A DNA stretch of 64,000 nucleotides. It comes from Staphylococcus massiliensis CCUG 55927 (GTDB lineage Bacteria > Bacillota > Bacilli > Staphylococcales > Staphylococcaceae). Numbering within the stretch: position 1 is the stretch's first letter; each line of letters opens with the position of its first letter. This document shows positions 20,400 to 29,744 of the stretch, in pieces. The notes beneath the pieces were generated by a model. It was not told the origin of the DNA. It made no database searches and saw only the letters and a program-made list of their open reading frames with translations. The stretch spans positions 1,132,597 through 1,196,596 of the forward strand of contig NZ_JH815593.1 of assembly GCF_000298075.1 (NCBI RefSeq), read 5' to 3'. The position numbers and the translations under genes are program-made.

Positions 20400-20447
20400 A
20401 AAACACTTCTTAAAAGCCATGATTTACTAACTTTTAGGAAGTGTTTA
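20400..20447 (-). terminator. Terminator overlapping the tagO stop codon
   Basis: AAACACTTCTTAAAAG (20401-20416) pairs with CTTTTAGGAAGTGTTT (20431-20446). The tagO stop codon is inside the arm. A T-rich tail lies on both sides, so it could also stop plus-strand transcription. Confidence 0.7.
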
Positions 20448-21491
20448 TTTTTGAGTTTTCTTTGAAATTAATTTTAATAAAGGCTTATAATTATCGTCAA
20501 TTAACCCAGTAAATTCAACAATGAGCTCTATTGTAATAATGATGAGGATGAACATCATTAAGACACCCCAAGGTTGAGATAAATACAAGATAATACTTGC
20601 AATACTAAATAAAATCGCGATTGAATAGATTAAGATAACCGTTTGGCGATGTGAGTAACCCAAATCAAGTAACCTATGATGTAAATGCGATTTATCCGCT
20701 TGCATAATACTTTGACCTTTCTTAACACGACGTACCATAGCAAACAATGTGTCGATAAAAGGCACAGCAAGAATAACTACTGGGAAGAATAATGAAATTA
20801 ACGTTATGTTTTTAAAACCTAACAATGACACAAATCCGATAATATAACCAATCAACAATGCACCACTATCACCTAAAAATATTTTAGCTGGGTGGAAATT
20901 AAAGCATAAAAATCCTAGTAATGAACCTAATAAAACACTGCATATCATCATGATAAATATGTTGACTTGTAGAATCGCGATAAAACCTATCGTGATAAGT
21001 GCAATCGCTGATACGCCTGCTGCTAAACCATCTAAACCATCTATGAGATTGATTGCATTTGAAATTGCGACAATCCAAAAAATTGTAAACGGAATACTAA
21101 AATATCCAAAATGAATTGTTGGGCCTATCGGTAATGAAATAAAATCGATCGTGATGCCATAGTACACGACCACTAAAGCAACGAGTATTTGACCAATCAA
21201 TTTTATAATTGGTTTCAAATCAAATAAATCATCGATTAAACCTAATAAGTATATTAAAACACTACCAATAACCAGAGGTTTTATTTCTTCTTCTACAGGA
21301 TGTGCGAACCAAATACCAATTAAAAAGGCGAGTAATATAACAGTACCGCCTAGCATTGAGATTGGCTCAGTATGTACCTTTCGAATATTCGGTCTATCTA
21401 AAATATTCATCTTTTTTGAAAAGATTATAATGATTGGTGTCAATATTAAACTGACGATCATTGAGAGGACGATTAGTTTTAAAGTTAGCAT
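20445..21491 (-). CDS. tagO: Undecaprenyl-phosphate GlcNAc-1-phosphate transferase
   Basis: A 348-residue polytopic membrane enzyme that transfers GlcNAc-1-phosphate from UDP-GlcNAc to undecaprenyl phosphate, the first step of wall teichoic acid synthesis. About ten or eleven hydrophobic helices are visible. Family motifs are LGLIDDLFDLKP (Asp pair), NLIDGLDGLAAG, FLGDSGALLIG and the cytoplasmic HLHHRLLDLG. The ATG at 21491 is chosen because GTAGGTG precedes it closely; the longer frame would start at a TTG at 21515. It is divergent from gdpS. Confidence 0.95.
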   Translation of the reverse strand: MLTLKLIVLSMIVSLILTPIIIIFSKKMNILDRPNIRKVHTEPISMLGGTVILLAFLIGIWFAHPVEEEIKPLVIGSVLIYLLGLIDDLFDLKPIIKLIGQILVALVVVYYGITIDFISLPIGPTIHFGYFSIPFTIFWIVAISNAINLIDGLDGLAAGVSAIALITIGFIAILQVNIFIMMICSVLLGSLLGFLCFNFHPAKIFLGDSGALLIGYIIGFVSLLGFKNITLISLFFPVVILAVPFIDTLFAMVRRVKKGQSIMQADKSHLHHRLLDLGYSHRQTVILIYSIAILFSIASIILYLSQPWGVLMMFILIIITIELIVEFTGLIDDNYKPLLKLISKKTQK

Positions 21492-21703
21492 CAGTTCACC
21501 TACACTCGTTCTCAAAATTTAAGCCTATCTATAGAATATATATTAAATGCATTTAACACACATTTTCATATAGATATTATACCATTTCATTACATGTTTT
21601 AAAATTCTAACCTAAAATAAAAAAATAATTTCTCGCGATAGGATGACAAATTGTAAGATTTCACTTACAATAACTAAGTGCTTAGAAAAGGAGTCGAAGT
21701 AAT

Positions 21704-22771
21704 ATGATTCAAGCTATCATTTATAATATTTCAGTTACCGTAGCAGGCATTTACTTATTTCATCGACTAGAATACTCAGAAAGTAGTCATATCCGCTTCT
21801 CTAAAAGCTATACTACTTTATTACTTACAGTTGTCGCATTATTACTAGCGTCATACCCGATCGACATACCACCATATGTCATCCATCTTACATTCGTTCC
21901 TTTACTATTTTTAGGTCGCTATACGAACTTTTTCTATACGATGTTATCAGCAATCATCATCGTTTTAGCCGACACGTTGATATTTGATAATACGATTGCG
22001 CATGGCATTACCATTTTAATCATTGCATTGATATCAAGTATTATTGGTCCATTTTTAAAACAAGGCCATATCGCTTCATTACAAATTCTAAATGGTTTAA
22101 GTATTGTCATTTTCGCTGGATTGATTTTATTCAACTCGCAATATGACTGGATCGAACTCTTATACTTAATCCCGCTTTCATTTGTATTAACGATTATTTC
22201 TTCAATTATATTTGTTGATATTTGGCGTTTCTTCTCGTTGATTCAACGTTATGAAAATGAGGACTCTGTGGATTACCTAACTGGTTTAGGAAACGTAAAA
22301 TCTTTTGATAGACATCTAAACAAGTGTACGCAAGTAGCCGCTGAGAAAGACGAATCGCTAGGCTTGCTGCTTATAGATATAGATGGTTTCAAAGACGTAA
22401 ATGACGCGTACACGCATTATGCTGGTGACGCAGTTCTTAAACAAATGTCTCAACTATTAATCAATTACGTACCAAAACAATTTAAAATATTTAGAAACGG
22501 TGGCGAAGAATTTTCAGTCGTTGTTCAAAACATTTCATTAGATGAAAGTGTTAAGCTCGCTGAAAGCATTCGCCGCGCTGTGGAAAAGTCAAGCTTCCAC
22601 CTACCGTCTAAAGAAGTTATTAAATTATCTGTTTCAATTGGCGTAGGACATTTAACAAAAGACAACTATAAATCACAACGTAAGGTATTTAAAGATGCCG
22701 ATGACATGTTACATGTAGCTAAAAACGAAGGCCGTAACAAAGTAATGTTTAATCCGATTGTTAAAATTTAA
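21704..22771 (+). CDS. gdpS: GdpS, membrane GGDEF-domain protein
   Basis: A 355-residue protein with about six transmembrane helices (5TM-5TMR-type sensor, residues 1-180) and a C-terminal GGDEF domain (about 190-350). The active-site motif reads RNGGEEF, and [11 protein letters not shown] provides the metal Asp. In staphylococci GdpS is the conserved GGDEF protein and has been reported to affect biofilm without clear c-di-GMP synthesis, so the presence of the motif does not prove cyclase activity. The ATG follows AAAGGAG. Confidence 0.92.
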   Translation: MIQAIIYNISVTVAGIYLFHRLEYSESSHIRFSKSYTTLLLTVVALLLASYPIDIPPYVIHLTFVPLLFLGRYTNFFYTMLSAIIIVLADTLIFDNTIAHGITILIIALISSIIGPFLKQGHIASLQILNGLSIVIFAGLILFNSQYDWIELLYLIPLSFVLTIISSIIFVDIWRFFSLIQRYENEDSVDYLTGLGNVKSFDRHLNKCTQVAAEKDESLGLLLIDIDGFKDVNDAYTHYAGDAVLKQMSQLLINYVPKQFKIFRNGGEEFSVVVQNISLDESVKLAESIRRAVEKSSFHLPSKEVIKLSVSIGVGHLTKDNYKSQRKVFKDADDMLHVAKNEGRNKVMFNPIVKI

Positions 22772-22783
22772 TACAATTATATG

Positions 22784-22824
22784 AAAAGCTAGGGCACCAC
22801 GAAACGTGTCCTAGCTTTCATTTT
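22784..22824 (+). terminator. Terminator of gdpS
   Basis: AAAGCTAGGGCAC pairs with GTGTCCTAGCTTT (22806-22818), followed by CATTTTC. Confidence 0.75.
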
Positions 22825-22987
22825 CAATAAAGAGAATTCAAACCAATCAATCCCACCTCACCCCCCGTTTCACCCTTCCTAGAAAATAATTACATTTACT
22901 TGAAAATATTTTAAAATCTATTGCAAGTTGCACGCCCTTTTTGTAAACTTCAAGTGTTCTATAAAAATAAATAAGGGGGTTTATTAA

Positions 22988-23752
22988 ATGGCAGACGGTC
23001 TAACTATCATTGACGAAGATAAAGTCATCGATCTTGTCTTAATTGCAGGTCGTGTCTTACTTGAAAGTGGTGCTGAGACCTACCGTGTTGAAGATACAAT
23101 GGGCAGGATTGCAAGTAACTACGGCTTATCTGATACATATAGCTTTGTGACGTCGACTGCAATTATCTTTTCACTAAACGACAGAACGAACACGCGGTTA
23201 GTTCGAGTGCGTGAACGTACTACAGATCTTGAGAAAATCGCGCTAACGAACAACATCTCACGTAAAATTGCGAACGACGAAATCACAATCGATGAAGCCA
23301 AATCAGAACTCATTCACTTACATCATGCCTCATTACAATATTCATTTTCAACCAAATTCTTTGCAGCAGCAATTGCATGTGGCTTCTTTTTATTCATGTT
23401 CGGTGGTAGTACCATTACCGATTTTATTATTGCCATTATAGCCGGAGCTGGTGCCTTCTTAACATTTGATATTGTACAACGATATATTCAAATTAAATTC
23501 TTCTCAGAGTTCATAAGTGCAACCATCGTCATCAGTATCGCTGCACTATGTTCGAAACTTGGACTCGTCGAGAATCAAAATATTATAACCATCGCAGCAG
23601 TTATGCCCTTAGTCCCTGGTATCTTGATTACGAATGCTATCCGTGACTTAATGGCTGGTGAGTTATTAGCTGGTATGTCACGTGGTGTTGAAGCGGCTTT
23701 AACTGCATTTGCGATTGGTGCAGGCGTTGCGATTGTATTATTACTATTCTAA
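22988..23752 (+). CDS. ThrE-family threonine/serine exporter, N-terminal subunit
   Basis: A 254-residue protein with the soluble N-terminal part of ThrE (DUF1212, including GRVLLESGAETYRVEDTM at about 20-37) and about five membrane helices after residue 117. ThrE proteins export threonine and serine. Here the transporter is split over two genes, this one and the next, 24 bases apart. The ATG is eight bases after AGGGGG. The substrate is inferred from family only. Confidence 0.85.
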   Translation: MADGLTIIDEDKVIDLVLIAGRVLLESGAETYRVEDTMGRIASNYGLSDTYSFVTSTAIIFSLNDRTNTRLVRVRERTTDLEKIALTNNISRKIANDEITIDEAKSELIHLHHASLQYSFSTKFFAAAIACGFFLFMFGGSTITDFIIAIIAGAGAFLTFDIVQRYIQIKFFSEFISATIVISIAALCSKLGLVENQNIITIAAVMPLVPGILITNAIRDLMAGELLAGMSRGVEAALTAFAIGAGVAIVLLLF

Positions 23753-23776
23753 TCTGTTTTATAAGGAGGTATACCT

Positions 23777-24280
23777 TTGCTCATATTATTTAAGTATGCC
23801 ATACACTTTCTAGTGAGTTTCCTCGCTACAATATTATTCTCGATCATCTTTAATGCGCCGCGTCGCTTATTAATCGCTTGTGGTTTCGTAGGTGCTTTAA
23901 GTTGGGTGATTTACGTGATTACAGATGACCTTACTGCAAACAAAGTACTTGCAGCATTCTTAGGTAGTGTTATCTTAGGATTAACAAGTCACGTTATGAG
24001 TAGACAATATAAACGTCCCGTTATCATCTTCATCGTGCCAGGTATCATTCCTTTAGTACCAGGTGGTGCCGCATATGAAGCAACGAGACATTTAGTTTCA
24101 AACGAATACACAGACGCGGTCAATACGTTCTTAGAGGTTACGTTAACATCCGGAGCCATCGCTTTCGGTATCCTTTGTTCAGAAATCATTTACTACATTT
24201 ATACGCGCTCTAAATTGCTTTTCGGCAAAGTTAAAGGTAAAGCGCACCGTGAAAGTTATCATATGAACGACCGTGTATAA
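23777..24280 (+). CDS. ThrE-family exporter, C-terminal subunit (ThrE_2)
   Basis: A 167-residue membrane protein with four or five helices, including the family segment FIVPGIIPLVPGGAAYEAT (about 91-109). It corresponds to the second half of a full-length ThrE. The start is TTG at 23777, six bases after AGGAGGT. It is translated with the preceding gene and ends 12 bases before pepT, so all three are probably one transcript. Confidence 0.83.
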   Translation: MLILFKYAIHFLVSFLATILFSIIFNAPRRLLIACGFVGALSWVIYVITDDLTANKVLAAFLGSVILGLTSHVMSRQYKRPVIIFIVPGIIPLVPGGAAYEATRHLVSNEYTDAVNTFLEVTLTSGAIAFGILCSEIIYYIYTRSKLLFGKVKGKAHRESYHMNDRV

Positions 24281-24292
24281 GGAGACATTGAC

Positions 24293-25525
24293 ATGAAAGC
24301 ACAAATTACTGATAGACTCATTCGCTACACTGAAATCAATACACAGTCTAATCCAGATTCAAATACGACCCCTTCATCAAAAGCCCAATGGGATCTCTTA
24401 CATTTACTTCAACAAGAACTTAAAGATATGGGATTAGAAACAACGCTTGATGATAAAGGTTATTTATTTGCTACGTTAGAAAGTAATACAGACAAAGCGG
24501 TTCCAACGATTGGCTTCTTAGCACACGTCGACACATCTCCAGATTTCAAAGCTTCTGACGTTAAACCGCAAGTTGTTGAACAATTTGATGGTAACCCGAT
24601 CACGCTTGGCAATAGTGATCTTCAACTGACTGTAGATCAATTTCCTGAATTAAAATCATTAATCGGTCACACGTTAGTTACGACAGATGGTACGACGTTA
24701 CTCGGTGCTGATGATAAAGCGGGTATCGTTGAGATTATGGAAGCCATTCAATACTTAATCCAACATCCTGAAATTAAGCATGGTCGCATTCGTATCGGGT
24801 TTACACCTGATGAAGAAATCGGTAAAGGGCCGCACCATTTTGATGTAGACGCCTTTAATGCTGACTTCGCGTATACGATGGATGGTAGCTTACTTGGTGA
24901 ACTGCAATTTGAAAGCTTTAATGCGGCTAGTGCTCAAGTAACGAGTCATGGCCTCAACGTCCATCCTGGTTCAGCAAAAGACACGATGATCAACGCACTT
25001 GAAGTAGCCCATCAGTTTCATGCGAAAGTGCCTAAAGATGCATCACCAGAATTTACAGATGGTTATGAAGGCTTTTATCACCTCATGTCGCTTCAAGGTA
25101 ATGTAGAAAAAGCACAGTTATCTTACATTATCCGTGACCACGACAAACTCAAATTTGAAGATAAGAAGAAATTACTTAATGATATCGTTGAAGATTTAAA
25201 TTTAAAATATGGCCGTAAAGTTTTAGAAATCAATATGGAAGATCAATACTATAATATGGCTGAAAAGATTAAACCATACCCTCATATTATCGATATTCCG
25301 AAACGTGTATTTGAACAAAGAGGAATTACACCAAATACAGATCCTATCAGAGGCGGAACAGATGGTTCTCAGTTATCTTACATGGGCTTACCAACACCAA
25401 ACATTTTCACAGGTTGCGGTAATTTCCATGGACCTTATGAATACGCTTCAATAGACGTCATGAAAGAAGCTACAATGGTTATTGTAGGCATCGCAGAAGC
25501 CGCAACCCAGTACAACTTTGAATAA
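24293..25525 (+). CDS. pepT: Peptidase T (tripeptide aminopeptidase)
   Basis: A 410-residue cytosolic M20 zinc metallopeptidase that removes the N-terminal residue from tripeptides. Visible metal-site motifs are AHVDTSPDF (about 77-85), [10 protein letters not shown] (about 139-148), the PDEEIGKG catalytic Glu region (about 174-181), MDGS and [12 protein letters not shown] near the C-terminus. The ATG follows AAGGAG. It fits with the POT peptide transporters elsewhere in the window, which would supply substrates. Confidence 0.96.
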   Translation: MKAQITDRLIRYTEINTQSNPDSNTTPSSKAQWDLLHLLQQELKDMGLETTLDDKGYLFATLESNTDKAVPTIGFLAHVDTSPDFKASDVKPQVVEQFDGNPITLGNSDLQLTVDQFPELKSLIGHTLVTTDGTTLLGADDKAGIVEIMEAIQYLIQHPEIKHGRIRIGFTPDEEIGKGPHHFDVDAFNADFAYTMDGSLLGELQFESFNAASAQVTSHGLNVHPGSAKDTMINALEVAHQFHAKVPKDASPEFTDGYEGFYHLMSLQGNVEKAQLSYIIRDHDKLKFEDKKKLLNDIVEDLNLKYGRKVLEINMEDQYYNMAEKIKPYPHIIDIPKRVFEQRGITPNTDPIRGGTDGSQLSYMGLPTPNIFTGCGNFHGPYEYASIDVMKEATMVIVGIAEAATQYNFE

Positions 25526-25536
25526 ATGTTCCCTTT

Positions 25537-25582
25537 TAAAAAAAGACCTTATATCGCCTGATTGCGATATAAGGTCTTTTCA
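25537..25582. terminator. Bidirectional terminator between pepT and the kinase homologue
   Basis: AAAGACCTTATATCGC (25542-25557) pairs perfectly with GCGATATAAGGTCTTT (25564-25579), with T-runs on both strands. It serves the convergent genes pepT and the glycerate kinase homologue. Confidence 0.93.
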
Positions 25583-26698
25583 TTATGAAATTGACGCTTG
25601 TAATAATTTCAATGATTGAATCGAATATTGTCTAAGTTGGATGCCTAATTGATAATTTGTGAACGTTGTAGGTGCGTCCATGAAGACATTAAACATACCT
25701 GTCACATCGCGTTCTGTAAACGCGTCAAACTTATTAGACGTACCGCATATCGCAACATTCGTCTTGTGATGCTTCTGGCATAATTCCGCAATCTTTAGTG
25801 ATGTCGTTTCAAGAATCTGACTATCTTCATCAATGCCTTCACCAAAGATGACTAGGTCAGCTTGTTCAATTAATTGATCGAGATGTGTTATTTTATCTAA
25901 GATTGCATGACTTGTAGAAATCGTACCACCATAAATACCACTCAGTACTGCAGCGACACCACCGCCTGCACCGCCACGTTCTATCGGGCTCAATGTTAAA
26001 TTTAGACTACTTTTAAGAATTTCATTGAGATACCATACTTTATTATCAACTTCTATAGCATCCTCTTTCGAAATCCCTTTATGCTCATATGTTTTCATTA
26101 TCGCACTTTGTTTTCCATAATAATGACTATCGAAATCAGATACGATTTCAATGGTTGCTTGAGTTAATTTATCATTTAGATGTGATGTATCAATTCGTCT
26201 GACGAGATTAAGGTATCTTGGGCCTTTTGACAAATCAATCACATGACCATCATCATCATAAAATGTTGCGCCAAGCGCTTGTAAGAGACCTGCACCACCA
26301 TCATAGCTATCAATGCCGCCTACTGAGATGATAAAGTGTTTCGCACCGTTCTCTAAAGCGTGTAGAATCACTTCACCTAATCCATAGCTTGAGCGATGTG
26401 TAACAGGATTCTCCCCTTTTAGAAACAGTTGACTTTCGATAACGGTATAGCCATCGTTTGTAATACCGTATTCAGTTTGCACGTGATTCATATCTGCATC
26501 ATGTGTCTCTAATTTATATTTCGTCCCTGATTGCCATGAAAATACGGATGTAAGCAATTCGTTCTTACCATTGAATAAAGGGACTTGTACAATATCAGCT
26601 TCTTTAATCTGGCTTGCGACCGCTTCTTCAACATAGCGATTCGCCTCATAACTTGTTAAACTACCATAGAATTCATCCATAGCTACAAGTACTTTCAT
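25583..26698 (-). CDS. Glycerate kinase family homologue lacking several conserved motifs
   Basis: A 371-residue protein with the overall pattern of GarK/GlxK type glycerate kinases (length, SYGLGEVILHALENGAKHFIISVGG, DGGAGLLQALGA). Many usually conserved sites differ: the N-terminal DS(F/Y)K motif reads DEFYGSL; the VADGGEGT motif is VPLFNGKNEL; GGSATNDGG reads GGIDSYDGG; the ACDVxNPL..FGPQKGA stretch is unrecognisable (VSDFDSHYYG); GAGAAGG reads GGAGGG; and TGEGRxDxQ reads GEGIDEDSQ. The frame is open with normal codon use, so it is not a decaying gene. It may be a pseudoenzyme or have a changed substrate. It stands alone. Confidence 0.75.
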   Translation of the reverse strand: MKVLVAMDEFYGSLTSYEANRYVEEAVASQIKEADIVQVPLFNGKNELLTSVFSWQSGTKYKLETHDADMNHVQTEYGITNDGYTVIESQLFLKGENPVTHRSSYGLGEVILHALENGAKHFIISVGGIDSYDGGAGLLQALGATFYDDDGHVIDLSKGPRYLNLVRRIDTSHLNDKLTQATIEIVSDFDSHYYGKQSAIMKTYEHKGISKEDAIEVDNKVWYLNEILKSSLNLTLSPIERGGAGGGVAAVLSGIYGGTISTSHAILDKITHLDQLIEQADLVIFGEGIDEDSQILETTSLKIAELCQKHHKTNVAICGTSNKFDAFTERDVTGMFNVFMDAPTTFTNYQLGIQLRQYSIQSLKLLQASIS

Positions 26699-26849
26699 AA
26701 TGTCACCTCATTATTTCATCTAACTTTATACTTCAATCACTCATCTTATTATACAACGTACCACGCCTAAATGAAATTCGGTTGATATAGTGTGGAGCGT
26801 GTTTGAGGTTTCATGGTCACGATATTCGCACTAGGTTAACTTATTCGAC

Positions 26850-26906
26850 AAAAAAAGAGTTAGTAAATGAAGGGTATGTAATTCGACCTTCACCTTACTA
26901 ACTCGT
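26850..26906 (-). terminator. Terminator of brxC
   Basis: GAGTTAGTAA (26857-26866) pairs with TTACTAACTC (26895-26904), with an inner GAAGG/CCTTC pair, followed by TTTTTTTG on the minus strand. Confidence 0.85.
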
Positions 26907-26918
26907 TAAGTTCAATAT

Positions 26919-27239
26919 TTATTCTTCAGCTTTTGCTAGAGATGCAACGGTAACGTTATCGTGACTATCATGCCAAATAACTTCACCTTCTACAAAGTAA
27001 AAGCCTTGTGGCGTCTCGTGCTTCACACCAGTTTTTGACGCGATATAATCAGATAATTCGCGATCATCTTGAACAATCATATAATAGCCATCCATATCTC
27101 GTTCGTATAAAAACTTATTAAATTGATCGAGGGCATTTGCAGATATCGGGCAAGTTTCACTATGTTTTAATAAGAATACATATTTGTTATCTGTAATGAT
27201 TTGCTCAAACTGGTCAATTGAAGTTAGCTTAATCGCCAT
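26919..27239 (-). CDS. brxC: Monothiol bacilliredoxin (YtxJ family)
   Basis: A 106-residue thioredoxin-fold protein of the YtxJ family, called BrxC in bacillithiol-producing bacteria, where it takes part in removing bacillithiol from proteins. The single active cysteine is in SETCPIS (Cys30), the family form. A cis-Pro region follows in HETPQGFYF. The ATG follows AAGGG. It stands alone with its own terminator. The role is known for the family and inferred here. Confidence 0.88.
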   Translation of the reverse strand: MAIKLTSIDQFEQIITDNKYVFLLKHSETCPISANALDQFNKFLYERDMDGYYMIVQDDRELSDYIASKTGVKHETPQGFYFVEGEVIWHDSHDNVTVASLAKAEE

Positions 27240-27602
27240 CCCTTTTCACCTCTAAATAATGATCTTTTTCAAGATTAGTTAATTTATAGCTGTTCCAAAT
27301 GTCTGTTCAATTTCTAAATCTTAACCCAATTATTTTATTATAGAAAACACTTATCAATGTAAATCATTATACACACTTTGGCATGGGTTGTTAACCACTA
27401 TTTTTAACAAAATTAAGTGGAAAATGTGAACTTTAATTTCAATATCCCCTTTTATAAGGAGAAAATTTAACTCGAAAATCAAATATTTCGCTAATTTCAT
27501 TCCCCTTTTCCTAAATAACAATCATTTCAATCATGTTTATTATCGCGACATAATGTGATATAGTAAATCATCATTATTTCAGGAATTTTAAAGGAGTCAA
27601 TC
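27240..27602. other. Divergent intergenic region brxC/GrpB-like
   Basis: A 363-base AT-rich gap between divergent genes. I see no ORF or strong hairpin. A TATAGT (near 27560) about 40 bases before the GrpB-like start is a possible -10 with a weak -35. The other end must hold the brxC promoter, for which I see no clear match. Confidence 0.4.
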
Positions 27603-28127
27603 ATGTATTCAGCTATACAACCTTTTATCAGTAAGGATTCAAGTCAACAGAGTGTTTATATTGATGCATATGACGAAGTTCGAGATGTATTGATGAACCT
27701 ACTTGATACGCCTGTTAAATCAACACAGCATATCGGTGGCACGAGGCATTTCCAATATCAAACCGAGCCGATTTTAGATGTATTGGTTGGTGTGGATAGT
27801 TTACACGACATCACTTCTCTCGATGAAAAGCGCTTGAACTATGTAGGATTCTATCGGCTACATCATAAATATCGCAAGAAAGTTGTGATGGCACGCTTTA
27901 ATAATTTAATTGATTTGAAACAAGAAGTGCGTCTTCATATTATACAACGCGATACCGATCAATTTGAGCATTACCTATTTCTAGATGGGTTGTTAAGTGA
28001 GAATCCCGACGTTCAACACGAATTCGAAACATTTAAGTTAGGCTTGAAGCATAGAGACCTTGGTATAAGACAATACGAAATTCAAAAAGAGAAGTTCTTT
28101 TCAAAAATATTAAAAAAATATAGTTAG
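27603..28127 (+). CDS. GrpB-family putative nucleotidyltransferase
   Basis: A 174-residue protein of the GrpB (UPF0157) family, with a nucleotidyltransferase-like fold and no settled function. The recognisable core is STQHIGGTRHFQYQTEPILDV (about 40-60), where relatives usually have a ST..PGL.AKP.IDI pattern. The GL loop is changed to GGTRHF, and the downstream Asp of the fold is retained. The ATG follows AAAGGAG. It is a single gene ahead of murB, with 116 bases and probably a new promoter between them. Confidence 0.7.
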   Translation: MYSAIQPFISKDSSQQSVYIDAYDEVRDVLMNLLDTPVKSTQHIGGTRHFQYQTEPILDVLVGVDSLHDITSLDEKRLNYVGFYRLHHKYRKKVVMARFNNLIDLKQEVRLHIIQRDTDQFEHYLFLDGLLSENPDVQHEFETFKLGLKHRDLGIRQYEIQKEKFFSKILKKYS

Positions 28128-28243
28128 ATTATAACCTTTACATTAAATTTATTTTATTGAAAATGAACCCATGTTATTTCACATCACTTTAGAATAGTTG
28201 CTATAATAAAGCTATCAAAACTTTTAGAAAGGATGTTTTTGTC

Positions 28244-29164
28244 TTGCATAACGACAACATCTTAAATGAATTAAAGCAAGTCATTCCGGAAGATATTATT
28301 AAAGTGGATGAACCACTCAAACGCTATACCTATACAGAAACTGGCGGCAAGGCCGACTTTTACATATCCCCATCTAAAATTGAAGACGTTCAAAGCGTTA
28401 TGAAATATGCGTATAAACATGATATCCCCGTTACGTTTTTAGGTAATGGATCAAATATTATCATCCGTGAAGGTGGTATTCGCGGCATTGTACTAAGTTT
28501 ACTTGAGCTAAACTACGTTGAAGTTTCAGACGCTTCAATTATCACGGGTAGTGGTCGTGCGATTATCGACGTTTCAAGACTTGCTCGCGACAATCATTTA
28601 ACTGGACTTGAGTTCGCTTGCGGTATCCCTGGCTCTGTAGGTGGTGCTGTCTATATGAACGCTGGTGCATACGGCGGCGAAGTTAAAGACTGCATCGATT
28701 ACGCTTTATGCGTTGATGATGAAGGTCATTTATTCAAGCTATCTAACGAAGATCTTAAATTAGGTTATCGTCAAAGTATCGTTCAGGAAAAGCACTACGT
28801 CGTTTTAGAGGCTGCATTCACGCTAGAACCTGGCGATTATGAAGAAATTAATGCGAAGATGGAAGACCTTACAGAACGCCGTGAAACAAAACAACCTTTA
28901 GAATACCCTTCATGCGGTAGTGTGTTCCAACGCCCACCAGGTCACTTCGCAGGTAAACTCATTCAAGATTCTGATTTACAAGGTCACCGTATTGGCGGCG
29001 TTGAAGTATCTAAGAAACATGCCGGCTTTATGGTTAACGTGGATAACGGTACAGCGACAGACTACGAAGACCTGATCCACCACGTTCAAGACGTTGTCAA
29101 AGAGAAATTCGACGTCGAACTGAAACGTGAAGTACGTATCATTGGCGAACATTTAGAACAATAG
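28244..29164 (+). CDS. murB: UDP-N-acetylenolpyruvoylglucosamine reductase
   Basis: The 306-residue cytosolic FAD enzyme that reduces UDP-GlcNAc-enolpyruvate to UDP-MurNAc for peptidoglycan. FAD-binding motifs are [11 protein letters not shown] (about 30-40), [14 protein letters not shown] and [19 protein letters not shown]. The catalytic Ser region is [10 protein letters not shown], as in type II MurB enzymes. Translation begins at a TTG (28244) eight bases after AAAGGATG. It is followed after 13 bases by the CHY zinc-finger gene. Confidence 0.96.
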   Translation: MHNDNILNELKQVIPEDIIKVDEPLKRYTYTETGGKADFYISPSKIEDVQSVMKYAYKHDIPVTFLGNGSNIIIREGGIRGIVLSLLELNYVEVSDASIITGSGRAIIDVSRLARDNHLTGLEFACGIPGSVGGAVYMNAGAYGGEVKDCIDYALCVDDEGHLFKLSNEDLKLGYRQSIVQEKHYVVLEAAFTLEPGDYEEINAKMEDLTERRETKQPLEYPSCGSVFQRPPGHFAGKLIQDSDLQGHRIGGVEVSKKHAGFMVNVDNGTATDYEDLIHHVQDVVKEKFDVELKREVRIIGEHLEQ

Positions 29165-29177
29165 AAAGCAGGATTTT

Positions 29178-29492
29178 ATGGTAAATGTCTACGGCAATAC
29201 GGTTGATAATGAGACGCGTTGTATTCATTATCAATCCTACTTAGATATTATCGCGATTAAATTTAAATGTTGCGGTAAATATTACCCTTGTTATAAATGT
29301 CATAACGAGAACGAAAGTCATGCAACACGAAGATGGTCTAAAGAAGAATTCGACGAACGCGCGATTCTATGCGGCCATTGCGGATATGAACTCACAATAA
29401 ATGAATATATGATGACTGAAACATGCCCCCATTGCAAAAGCCATTTCAATAATCGTTGTAAATACGATTACCACCACTACTTTAGAATGTAG
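29178..29492 (+). CDS. CHY zinc-finger protein
   Basis: A 104-residue protein rich in Cys and His, with the CHY-type zinc-finger arrangement: TRCIHYQS near residue 15, CCGKYYPCYKCHNENESH (about 31-48), CGHCGYE (about 65-71) and CPHCKSHFNNRC (about 83-94). It is predicted to bind two or three zinc ions. Its function in Firmicutes is unknown to me. It lies 13 bases after murB with an AAGCAGG ribosome binding site, so they probably share a transcript. Confidence 0.85.
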   Translation: MVNVYGNTVDNETRCIHYQSYLDIIAIKFKCCGKYYPCYKCHNENESHATRRWSKEEFDERAILCGHCGYELTINEYMMTETCPHCKSHFNNRCKYDYHHYFRM

Positions 29493-29544
29493 TTTGACTT
29501 AGGCTATTAATTTTTTAGTTGGCGGGTTAAGTGTTTTAAAGATG

Positions 29545-29580
29545 AGGCTATGAAGCGCGTGCTTCATAGCTTCTTTTTTG
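29545..29580 (+). terminator. Terminator of murB/CHY operon
   Basis: GCTATGAAGC (29547-29556), GCGT loop, GCTTCATAGC (29561-29570), then TTCTTTTTTG. Confidence 0.93.
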
Positions 29581-29744
29581 AGATTGAAAACCTTGAGTTA
29601 AGGGGAGTATCGTGTGTTGTAGGTTTAATTGGCGGCAATGGTTATAATGAAAGTGAGTATTTAAGGATACAGCTTCTATCACAATTGCTTCATACATCAA
29701 ATTATGATTAAATTTGAGTTGAATCACTTAATTACATGTTGGGG
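29581..29744. other. Gap before the 41-bp array
   Basis: No ORF with a ribosome binding site is seen. A TATAAT occurs in GGTTATAATGAAAG near 29650 on the plus strand, without a well-spaced -35. If it is active, it would transcribe the repeat array that follows. Confidence 0.3.
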
